Assembly (NCBI RefSeq): GCF_018263905.1
Contig: NZ_JAAFZU010000077.1
Location: forward strand, 62,001 to 126,000
DNA from: Loktanella sp. SALINAS62
GTDB taxonomy: Bacteria > Pseudomonadota > Alphaproteobacteria > Rhodobacterales > Rhodobacteraceae
Direction of reading: 5' to 3'
Length of the DNA: 64,000 nt
A program made the position numbers and the translations under genes. The notes below the pieces were generated by a model. It did no database searches. It was not told the origin of the DNA and saw nothing but the letters and a program-made list of their open reading frames with translations. Positions 1 to 6,790 of the stretch are shown one piece after another (within the stretch, counting starts at the first letter, position 1; every line of letters starts with the position of its first letter).

Positions 1-1
1 A

Positions 2-982
2 ACTCAAAGCGTTTCGGTCTGGCATGCGGACCAGTTTCGCGTCAGCGACGGCGTTGCACAGGGCGATGCCATCAGTTTCGCGGATGAACTGGTGCTGGAC
101 GACGTATATGAACTGGCCCCCGGTCGGGTTCCCAGCATGCTTTCGCTGGAATTGCCGGACAGCGGGAACGCGTTTCGGATCGGTCAGAATTCAGACGCGG
201 GCCTGCCGGGCACCGATGTTTATCTGGATTGCTGTATCACCCTGATGGGCAGCGACAGCCGCACCTATGAAGCACTTGTGCTGGTCGAGGTCGTGTCGGG
301 CGGCGTTGAATCGGTCTATTTGTTACCGCTTGCGAACCTGCGCGCTGCGACGCCCTATCGGCTGGTGGGCATTGACCGCCAGATCGCCACGACACGATTT
401 GCCGAAGTCGCCAGCGTGTCGTTTACGCGCGGCACGCATATCACGATGGCATCCGGCGCACAGGTCCGGATCGAAGATATCCGCGTCGGTGACCGCGTGT
501 TGACCCGTGACGATGGCCCACAGGCTGTGCGCTGGGTGGGCGAAACCACCCTGCGTGCGACCGGCGAATTTGCGCCTGTCGTGATCAAGGCCGGGGCACT
601 GCACAACATCAACGACCTGACACTTAGCCCTGACCATCGGCTGTTCGTCTATCAGCGGCAGGACCGCCTGGGGGCGGGCCGATCAGAGGTGCTGGTCAAG
701 GTCCGCCACCTGATCAACGGCGATACCGTGCTGCAACAGGACGGCGGTTTTGTGGATTATTTCCAGCTGTTGTTCGACCAGCACCAGATCATTTATGCCG
801 AAGGGATCGCGGCCGAGTCCCTGCTGATCGATCCGCGGACCCGCGCCGCCCTGCCCGATCACGTCACCGGGTCCGTACGCGCCGGTCATAGCCATCGGCA
901 CCATATGGATTACGAAGTCCGCGAAAACCTGTTGTCGCACCCCGATGCCGTGGACCTGCTGCGCCGCGCATCCATGAGCTGA
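2..982 (+). CDS. Hint-domain (Hint_2) protein, 5' end cut by window edge
   Basis: The frame is open from base 2, so the true start lies outside the window; the first possible internal start is a GTG at 92, and residues here are numbered from it. About residues 110-245 form a Hedgehog/intein-like Hint_2 domain: an FTRGTHI block at 111-117, the VGDRVLTRD strand at 132-140, and the histidine block LSPDHRLFV at 178-186. This matches the Hint_2 family common in Rhodobacteraceae, often found at the C-terminus of calcium-binding or secreted proteins. In that family the residue before FTPGT is the nucleophilic Cys; here it is Ser110 (codon 419-421). The upstream part is beta-rich with no recognised family. 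Autoprocessing is therefore possible but unproven. It ends 4 bases before a convergent lipoprotein gene. Confidence 0.8.
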   Translation, partial: TQSVSVWHADQFRVSDGVAQGDAISFADELVLDDVYELAPGRVPSMLSLELPDSGNAFRIGQNSDAGLPGTDVYLDCCITLMGSDSRTYEALVLVEVVSGGVESVYLLPLANLRAATPYRLVGIDRQIATTRFAEVASVSFTRGTHITMASGAQVRIEDIRVGDRVLTRDDGPQAVRWVGETTLRATGEFAPVVIKAGALHNINDLTLSPDHRLFVYQRQDRLGAGRSEVLVKVRHLINGDTVLQQDGGFVDYFQLLFDQHQIIYAEGIAAESLLIDPRTRAALPDHVTGSVRAGHSHRHHMDYEVRENLLSHPDAVDLLRRASMS

Positions 983-985
983 GTG

Positions 986-1576
986 TTATTCTTCCTGACG
1001 GACGGCGGCGAATGACCCGTCGAATACGTCCAGCCCGGCGGGGCCGCGCACATCCCCGAACAACAGCCCACTGACGCCGGTTTGATCCGGGCCTTTGAAT
1101 TCGCCTTCGATTTCGGCGTCAATCCGGTAATTTTTGGCCCCCCGCGACAGCGTGCCGTCCACATCGCCGGTAAACGTGTAATTTTCGTCGGGATCGGTGT
1201 CGCGGAACAGGTCGCCGCCGGACAGCGTCAGTTTGCCTGTCAAACGGTCACCGGCCCCGGTCTGGAACCCGGTCGCCGTGCCCGCGATTTCGTCGCGCGA
1301 TGCGCCAAAATTCACGTCCATGTCCAGATCGCCAAGGTATTCCACCCGCGAACCACCCGCACCGGTCGGCAGGCCCGCCCGCATAAAGCCGCTGTAAAAC
1401 GCGCGCCCGTTTGCGGGCAGGCTAGACGGCGCAGTCACATCCTGTTCAGCGAGCCGGCTTTCCAGACGTTTGGCCACCGCGAACCTGTCGGGTGCGACCG
1501 CGTCGTCACCGTCGCCACCACCGCCGCAGGCAGATACCAGCAGGAACAGCGTAAAGGACGGATACAGACAGCGCAT
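986..1576 (-). CDS. TbpB-like beta-barrel lipoprotein, paralogue 1
   Basis: This 196-residue protein has a lipoprotein signal peptide with lipobox LVSAC (Cys17) followed by a Gly/Asp-rich linker. The body is beta-rich and carries a 'NFG...IAGT...F' segment (about residues 88-105) and repeated G-x-x-x-G turns. That resembles the C-terminal barrel of transferrin-binding-protein-like surface lipoproteins. It is the last of three tandem minus-strand paralogues; the next two start at 2271 and 3069, and a fourth is at 63453-64000. The ligand is unknown. A hairpin abuts its start codon. Family assignment rests on pattern similarity only; lipoprotein status is firmer. Confidence 0.72.
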   Translation of the reverse strand: MRCLYPSFTLFLLVSACGGGGDGDDAVAPDRFAVAKRLESRLAEQDVTAPSSLPANGRAFYSGFMRAGLPTGAGGSRVEYLGDLDMDVNFGASRDEIAGTATGFQTGAGDRLTGKLTLSGGDLFRDTDPDENYTFTGDVDGTLSRGAKNYRIDAEIEGEFKGPDQTGVSGLLFGDVRGPAGLDVFDGSFAAVRQEE

Positions 1577-1577
1577 C

Positions 1578-1607
1578 GGACGGGTCCACCATTATCGGAA
1601 CCCGTCC
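1578..1607 (-). promoter_or_regulatory. Hairpin covering the ribosome-binding region of paralogue 1
   Basis: On the minus strand GGACGGG (1601-1607) pairs perfectly with CCCGTCC (1578-1584) across a 16-base loop. The 3' arm ends one base before the ATG at 1576. A GGTGGA that could serve as Shine-Dalgarno lies at the loop/3'-arm junction. There is no T-run, so a translational control or mRNA-stabilising hairpin is more likely than a terminator. This is inference from base pairing. Confidence 0.35.
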
Positions 1608-1641
1608 AGACTGTGCGGTCTCGGTTAACAGATGGTTAAGG

Positions 1642-2271
1642 TCAGCGTTCAAGCTGCGCGTTCAGGTCGATGGACCCGCCGACCCCGTTCACAGCGATAT
1701 CGCCCTGGATCTTGCCGCCGACGAATTCGACGTTGTCCCCCTTGAACCCGCTTTCGCGCAGGCGCGCATCGACCGCGATCCGTTCACCGCTGGCACTGCG
1801 CAGGTTGCCGTCGACATCTGCGAAAATGGCGACCTGACGGCTGTTGGATGTGCGATTCAGCACGCCGTTGTTGACGCTCAGGGTGCCGTCAATCTCTGCC
1901 CCGTCACGGGTTACAAAGTTGCCCAGCGTGCCGCCGACGCGGTTGGCCCCGAAATCAACGCCCAACTGCATCAGGCCTGCGACATCGGTGGTGCGTCCGG
2001 GCACCGACAGGTTCCCGCCGACAGCCCCGTTGTACGTGGCCCGGCCCGTTGTGGGCACCAGCGATTTGGGTGTGATGGATGCAGCGGCATAGCCATCGTT
2101 CACATCCTTTGCGACCGTGGCGATTTCCGCAAAATCCAGCCGGCTGTTGACCTGTGGGTCAAGCGCTTTGGCCGCAGCAGCCCCGCCCGTGACAGCAGAG
2201 CCGCCCGAACAGGCAGACAGCGCCCCAAGGGCAAGTGCGGCGATAGCGACACGCGGCAAAGTGATGTTCAT
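1642..2271 (-). CDS. TbpB-like beta-barrel lipoprotein, paralogue 2
   Basis: This 209-residue protein has a clear lipoprotein signal: a hydrophobic stretch at about 8-18 and lipobox LSAC with Cys21, then SGGSAV. The core holds VDFGANRVGGTLGNF at about residues 101-115, followed by alternating polar/hydrophobic strands ending GGSIDLNAQLER. This is the same 'DFG..RV.GT...F' signature as the neighbouring genes at 986-1576 and 2389-3069, so the three are tandem paralogues. It is probably anchored in the outer membrane. A complement-like barrel fold is inferred from TbpB/Slam-type lipoproteins; the ligand is unknown. Confidence 0.72.
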   Translation of the reverse strand: MNITLPRVAIAALALGALSACSGGSAVTGGAAAAKALDPQVNSRLDFAEIATVAKDVNDGYAAASITPKSLVPTTGRATYNGAVGGNLSVPGRTTDVAGLMQLGVDFGANRVGGTLGNFVTRDGAEIDGTLSVNNGVLNRTSNSRQVAIFADVDGNLRSASGERIAVDARLRESGFKGDNVEFVGGKIQGDIAVNGVGGSIDLNAQLER

Positions 2272-2369
2272 GGCAGTGACCTTTCAGATGGGATGCAAAC
2301 GCCCCCGCCTGATTGCAGGGGTCTTGCCATTCATCTGGGGCATGTTGCTGCGTAAGCCAAAAGCCGACC

Positions 2370-2388
2370 GTTGCTATCCGATAGCAAC
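2370..2388 (-). terminator. Hairpin immediately after paralogue 3
   Basis: GTTGCTAT and ATAGCAAC pair perfectly (8 bp) around a 3-base loop, starting at the base directly after the stop codon of the minus-strand gene at 2389-3069. Downstream on that strand is a short T-rich stretch (CTTTT). It may be a weak intrinsic terminator or a 3'-end stabiliser between the paralogues. Confidence 0.45.
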
Positions 2389-3069
2389 CTACTTGTTGCT
2401 GACGAATGCGCCCTGCACGCCCTTTAGCCCGCCATCTGTCTGACCGGTCCCTTCCAGCCGCCCCGCCAGCGCGCTTGCATTGGCCAGAAAATCGCCGTCC
2501 AGATCAAGCGTGACGTCGCCTTTCAGGCCGGAACCGGACACACGACCGATCGCGGTGCCTGTCACCGTCACTTCTGATTCCAGATTGGCCGCACGGTTGA
2601 TCGCGGCATCGACCTTTAGTGCACCCGCAATGGCGGTCTTTGTGCGCGCTTCGACAAAATCGTCAAATGTGCCCGACACGCGGTCGGTGCCGAAATCAAC
2701 GTTCAGGTCGACGCGTGACAGATAATCGGCGTCAGCGATCAATTTTTCTTCGGACAGCGACGCACCTGCCCCCACAACATAGGCCGCAACACCGTCAAAG
2801 CTGGCGATTCCGATCATGGGCAAGTCGGTCGGGTCGGTGAACGCATCCGCATTCAATGCATCACGATAGGTGCCGAACAGCTTGTCACCTTCACTTTGCA
2901 ACAGCGTGTATGATTTGACGCTGGCCGTCGTTTCGGCCGTTGTTGCTGTGTCTGCATCACTCGGTCCTGCGGCTTTGGCACCGGTGGCATCCATCGCCCC
3001 GCCGCCACCGCCACAGGCCGCCAGCCCGGCAAAGGCCGCACAGATCATCCATCGCGTCATCATCATCAT
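2389..3069 (-). CDS. TbpB-like beta-barrel lipoprotein, paralogue 3
   Basis: I place the start at the first of four consecutive ATG codons (3069; 226 residues), because AAGGA sits 6 bases upstream. A longer frame reaches 3159 but its first 30 residues are not signal-like. The signal peptide runs MMMMTRWMICAAFAGLAAC, with a GLAAC lipobox and then GGGGG. The core carries LNVDFGTDRVSGTFDDF, the family signature shared with the two genes downstream on this strand, then beta-strand repeats. It is the first gene of the three-gene tandem array and is separated from the next by a hairpin. Function is unknown beyond a likely surface or periplasmic lipoprotein. Confidence 0.72.
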   Translation of the reverse strand: MMMMTRWMICAAFAGLAACGGGGGAMDATGAKAAGPSDADTATTAETTASVKSYTLLQSEGDKLFGTYRDALNADAFTDPTDLPMIGIASFDGVAAYVVGAGASLSEEKLIADADYLSRVDLNVDFGTDRVSGTFDDFVEARTKTAIAGALKVDAAINRAANLESEVTVTGTAIGRVSGSGLKGDVTLDLDGDFLANASALAGRLEGTGQTDGGLKGVQGAFVSNK

Positions 3070-3227
3070 CGAAATCCTTACACTGCTCCGCGCCTCGTTG
3101 TGGGCACGTTTGAAAACGGTAAATGCCGGATGAATACGGCAACCGGATTGCACAAACATGGCGTTTTAGGGACGCGTCATCACCGCCGGTCATTGCGCCT
3201 GTGCAGGCCGCGCGCTAAGGCGGGCCC

Positions 3228-4823
3228 ATGTCAAACCGCCCTGCCTTGCCGCCCGAAATCGCCCGCCGCCGGACCTTTGCGATCATTTCGCACCCCGACG
3301 CGGGCAAAACGACACTGACCGAAAAATTCCTGCTGTATGGCGGTGCCATCCAGATGGCCGGACAGGTGCGCGCCAAGGGCGAAGCCCGCCGCACACGGTC
3401 CGATTTCATGCAGATGGAAAAGGACCGTGGCATTTCCGTCAGCGCGTCCGCCATGTCGTTCGATTTCGAAAAGTTCCGGTTCAATCTTGTGGACACACCC
3501 GGCCACTCGGACTTTTCCGAAGACACCTATCGCACGCTGACGGCGGTGGATGCCGCCGTGATGGTGATTGACGGTGCAAAAGGCGTGGAAAGCCAGACGC
3601 AGAAACTGTTCGAGGTGTGCCGCCTGCGCGACCTGCCAATCCTGACCTTTTGCAACAAGATGGACCGCGAAAGCCGCGACACATTCGACATCATCGACGA
3701 AATTCAGGAAAACCTGGCGATCGACGTGACACCCGCGTCATGGCCCATCGGTGTGGGCCGCGAATTCATCGGCTGTTACGATATTCTGCGCGACAAGCTG
3801 GAACTGATGGACCGCGCCGACCGTAACAAGGTCGCCACGACGATTTCCATCAACGGGCTAGACGATCCCAAATGGGCCCAGCATGTGCCCACACAACTGC
3901 TGGCCAAATTCCGCGAAGAAATCGAAATGGCGATGGAACTGTTGCCGAAACTGGACCCCGCCAGCGTGCTGAACGGGTCGATGACGCCGATCTGGTTCGG
4001 GTCCGCGATGAATTCGTTCGGGGTCAAGGAACTGATGGACGGGATCGGCACCTATGGCCCGGAACCGCAGATCCAGACCGCCCAGCCCCGCAACATCGCA
4101 CCCGAAGAAACCAAGGTCTCGGGTTTCGTGTTCAAGGTGCAGGCCAATATGGACCCCAAACACCGCGACCGCGTGGCGTTTGTGCGCATGGCGTCGGGGC
4201 ATTTCCAACGCGGCATGAAACTGACCCATGTACGCACCAAAAAGCAGATGGCCGTGACCAACCCGGTCATGTTTCTGGCCGCCGACCGTGAACTGGCAGA
4301 AGAAGCATGGGCCGGTGACATCATCGGCATCCCGAACCACGGCCAGTTGCGGATCGGGGACACCCTGACCGAAGGCGAGGCGATCCGCGTCAGCGGCATC
4401 CCGTCGTTCGCGCCGGAACTGCTGCAGACCTGCCGCGCGGGCGACCCGATGAAAGCCAAGCATCTGGAAAAGGCGCTGATGCAATTCGCCGAAGAAGGCG
4501 CCGCCAAGGTGTTCAAACCAACCTTTGGGTCCGGTTTCATCGTCGGCGTCGTGGGCGCGCTGCAATTCGAGGTGCTGGCCAGCCGGATCGAGCTGGAATA
4601 TGGCCTGCCCGTCCGGTTCGAGGGATCGCAATTCACCTCTGCCCGCTGGGTGCATGGGGCCAAGGACGCGGTGGACGCCTTTGCCGCCGCCAACAAACAG
4701 CATATCGCGCTGGACAACGACGGCGACACGGTTTTCCTGACACGCCTGCAATGGGACATCGACCGTGTGCAGCGCGATTACCCACAGGTGACGCTGTCCG
4801 CGACTAAGGAAATGATGGTCTGA
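3228..4823 (+). CDS. prfC: Peptide chain release factor 3 (RF3)
   Basis: This 531-residue translational GTPase recycles RF1/RF2 from the ribosome after peptide release. The G domain is complete: SHPDAGKTT (21-29), the RGIS switch I region (67-70), DTPGH (89-93) and NKMD (143-146). Domain II/III follow, with the conserved FVFKVQANMDPKHRDR segment and the C-terminal QFEVLASRIE-like region. Length and full-length similarity fit bacterial PrfC rather than EF-G. It reads away from the minus-strand lipoprotein array, so it should have its own promoter in the roughly 160 bases upstream; I see no convincing consensus there. Confidence 0.97.
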   Translation: MSNRPALPPEIARRRTFAIISHPDAGKTTLTEKFLLYGGAIQMAGQVRAKGEARRTRSDFMQMEKDRGISVSASAMSFDFEKFRFNLVDTPGHSDFSEDTYRTLTAVDAAVMVIDGAKGVESQTQKLFEVCRLRDLPILTFCNKMDRESRDTFDIIDEIQENLAIDVTPASWPIGVGREFIGCYDILRDKLELMDRADRNKVATTISINGLDDPKWAQHVPTQLLAKFREEIEMAMELLPKLDPASVLNGSMTPIWFGSAMNSFGVKELMDGIGTYGPEPQIQTAQPRNIAPEETKVSGFVFKVQANMDPKHRDRVAFVRMASGHFQRGMKLTHVRTKKQMAVTNPVMFLAADRELAEEAWAGDIIGIPNHGQLRIGDTLTEGEAIRVSGIPSFAPELLQTCRAGDPMKAKHLEKALMQFAEEGAAKVFKPTFGSGFIVGVVGALQFEVLASRIELEYGLPVRFEGSQFTSARWVHGAKDAVDAFAAANKQHIALDNDGDTVFLTRLQWDIDRVQRDYPQVTLSATKEMMV

Positions 4824-4873
4824 CGGCATCACCGTTCATCGCTTGTTAAACAATCAGAGGGACGATCCATGCC

Positions 4874-5434
4874 ATGCGCTGGATCCTCCTTTTGCTTTTG
4901 GCGGCTTGTGCCCCACTGCCCCACCATGGCGCGCAATTCGGCGTGCCGATCGGTGCGCAGGTGATCCGCGAACAGGGCACGCAATCGGGCATCCAGCGGT
5001 TTACCGTGCAGGAACGCGAAATCTATCGCAACAACACCGGTATCATGACCGCGCGGCCTGTCATCTTGCAGGCGCAAGGGCATCGCGCCTACGCCGTCTT
5101 GCTGAACGTGCGGCGACGTGCGCCCAATGGTCCCACGCTGATCCGCGTCGCCACAGGCGACCGGCTGCTGGACTATCGCCGGCACCACCGGATCTATAGC
5201 CACTGCATCGATGGATGCCAGCGGGCAGAGCTTGGGGCGATCCACATCTCGGCAGACGCTTTTCACGCTGCCGCCCGTGACGGGTTGCATGTGTTGGCCG
5301 AAGGCGTCCACCAATCGTATTCTGGAACAATTCCCGCGCACGCCTTTGCGCGGGTTCTGCGTGCGGCAGATGACCCTGTTAAGCTTCGACAGATCAGGGA
5401 TGTCGTGATCTCGCAGCCCCCCACGGAACCGTGA
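4874..5434 (+). CDS. Putative lipoprotein of unknown function
   Basis: This 186-residue protein has a very short signal, MRWILLLLLAAC, whose LLAAC lipobox would be cleaved before Cys12. The mature part shows no family I recognise. It contains one CIDGC pair at about residues 113-117, which could form a disulfide, and is otherwise mixed alpha/beta. GAGGG upstream supports this start. The stop codon overlaps a GTG of the following ExoD-family frame (GTGA at 5431-5434), which suggests translational coupling and a shared role at the envelope. The gene is real by length, signal peptide and packing; its function is open. Confidence 0.65.
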   Translation: MRWILLLLLAACAPLPHHGAQFGVPIGAQVIREQGTQSGIQRFTVQEREIYRNNTGIMTARPVILQAQGHRAYAVLLNVRRRAPNGPTLIRVATGDRLLDYRRHHRIYSHCIDGCQRAELGAIHISADAFHAAARDGLHVLAEGVHQSYSGTIPAHAFARVLRAADDPVKLRQIRDVVISQPPTEP

Positions 5435-5457
5435 ACGGCGCGGCGAGTTGTCGCAGC

Positions 5458-6048
5458 ATGACCGATCAGCCGCTTTTGGATACACTCGATGCCGTGCGGG
5501 ATGAGGCGCATGGCTCATCCGTCCCGCTAGGACAGTTGCTGGAACACATCCAGGAACGTGGCTATGGCCCGCTGATTGCCGTGCTGTCGGCTTTTGTGAT
5601 CCTGCCCACCGGCGCGATCCCCGGTGTGCCTGCGGTGATCGGCATCGTGTTGGTGCTGCTGGGTGGACAAATGATCATGGGCTGGCGCCGGCCATGGTTT
5701 CCCGACTGGATCGAGAATTTCGACATCGATTGCGACAAGCTGCAAACCTCTGTCACCAAGGCGCGCCCCTGGGCAGAACGTCTGGACTTTTTCGTAGGCC
5801 CGCGGATGGCAGGTCTGGCGACGGGCACAGCCGCGCTGAAGGGTGCCGCACTGTGCATCATTTTTGCAGGCCTGTTGATGATCCCGCTGGGATTCATCCC
5901 GTTCCTGCCCGCCTCGCTTGGACTGTCGTGCCTGCTGCTGGGGGTCGGCATAACAGCGCGTGACGGTCTGCTGATCGGTGCGGGTTACACGATCTTTCTG
6001 GCGGGCGCCTATATGGGCTGGACGTCGATGCCGGGAATTCCCGGTTGA
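5458..6048 (+). CDS. ExoD-family membrane protein
   Basis: This protein (196 residues from the ATG at 5458) belongs to the ExoD family, first named from a rhizobial exopolysaccharide and alkali-sensitivity locus. It has an N-terminal helical segment with the typical LGQLLEHIQERGYGPLIAVL stretch, then a hydrophobic segment ending in LPTGAIPGVPAVIG. A middle cytoplasmic stretch follows (about 75-115), then further membrane segments rich in Pro/Gly (IPLGFIPFLPASLG). A GTG at 5431 overlapping the previous stop would add nine residues and cannot be excluded. The biochemical role of the family is not established; an envelope or polysaccharide role is inherited from the name. Confidence 0.82.
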   Translation: MTDQPLLDTLDAVRDEAHGSSVPLGQLLEHIQERGYGPLIAVLSAFVILPTGAIPGVPAVIGIVLVLLGGQMIMGWRRPWFPDWIENFDIDCDKLQTSVTKARPWAERLDFFVGPRMAGLATGTAALKGAALCIIFAGLLMIPLGFIPFLPASLGLSCLLLGVGITARDGLLIGAGYTIFLAGAYMGWTSMPGIPG

Positions 6049-6089
6049 ACATCTGGTTCACCGGGGCCGCACCACAGGTAAGTTTCCAC

Positions 6090-6129
6090 AAAAAAGGGGG
6101 CAGAGGTGATCATCCAACCCCCTGCCCCC
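6090..6129 (-). terminator. Rho-independent terminator of osmC
   Basis: Read on the minus strand, GGGGGCAG pairs with CTGCCCCC (8 bp, GC-rich) and is followed at once by TTTTTT. It lies about 55 bases past the stop of the osmC gene, in the expected orientation. It also separates it from the convergent ExoD-family gene. Confidence 0.8.
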
Positions 6130-6182
6130 CATTTTGGACGTTCTGCAACCGGCCTTAGGCCGACGCTGCATCCCTCCATTCG

Positions 6183-6608
6183 TTAGACAAGCTTTGCGTC
6201 CAACGAAATGTCTGCCGTCAGCAATTTGCTGATCGGGCAACCTGTTTCCGTCGCTTTTGCAATCGTCATGAAATCATCTTCGGAAATGTCGGGGATGCTG
6301 GCGGTTACTTCGATATGTGCTTTCGTGACGGCGAAACCGCCATCGATTTGTTCCAGCGAAACAGTCGATTTGGCGTCGATATTGGTCGCGGTATAACCCT
6401 TTTCACCCAAGCCCATCGACAGGGCCATGGCGAAACACGCAGCGTGGGCCGCGCCAACCAATTCTTCGGGGTTGGTGCCTTTGCCGTCTTCGAAACGGGC
6501 GTTGAAACCATAGGGATGATCGCGCAGCGCTGCTGTCTGTGTCGACACCTTGCCAATGCCGTCCTTGAGGGTGCCCTGCCAATTGGCCGTGCCAAATTTC
6601 TTGATCAT
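6183..6608 (-). CDS. osmC: OsmC-type peroxiredoxin
   Basis: This 141-residue protein is colinear with E. coli OsmC, a thiol peroxidase that reduces organic hydroperoxides in the cytoplasm. The catalytic pair is Cys58 (in VGAAHAACFAMALS) and Cys124 (in TGCPISKLL). The conserved Arg38 and the KGTNPEEL segment (43-50) are present. Hallmarks such as HPYGFNARFE favour OsmC over Ohr. It is monocistronic, with a strong terminator downstream and a divergent RNA helicase upstream. OsmC family members usually respond to osmotic or oxidative stress; no operator is evident. Confidence 0.93.
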   Translation of the reverse strand: MIKKFGTANWQGTLKDGIGKVSTQTAALRDHPYGFNARFEDGKGTNPEELVGAAHAACFAMALSMGLGEKGYTATNIDAKSTVSLEQIDGGFAVTKAHIEVTASIPDISEDDFMTIAKATETGCPISKLLTADISLDAKLV

Positions 6609-6673
6609 GTCTGATTCCTAATCATAATTACGGCGATACAACGCCATGCCATGCGATCTGTTCCCTCCAATCC

Positions 6674-6702
6674 TTGACGATTTGACCACAAAGGCGTAAC
6701 GC
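6674..6702 (+). promoter_or_regulatory. Candidate promoter of the RNA helicase gene
   Basis: TTGACG (6674-6679) and TAACGC (6697-6702) are spaced by 17 bases, close to sigma-70 spacing though with a poor -10. A 6-bp hairpin CCCGAC/GTCGGG (6718-6735) follows in the predicted leader, about 55 bases before the helicase ATG at 6791. Prediction by eye only. Confidence 0.3.
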
Positions 6703-6790
6703 CAGCATATCGAAATGCCCGACAATCCGGTCGGGACATGGCCGCGCAATTCTGCGGCCCCTGTTTGCCGCACTTTGCGAAAGGCCATCC

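Noticed and set aside
3070-3159. Upstream start of lipoprotein 3
   Set aside because: It would place a 30-residue non-signal stretch before the lipobox; AAGGA upstream of the ATG run at 3058-3069 supports the shorter form.
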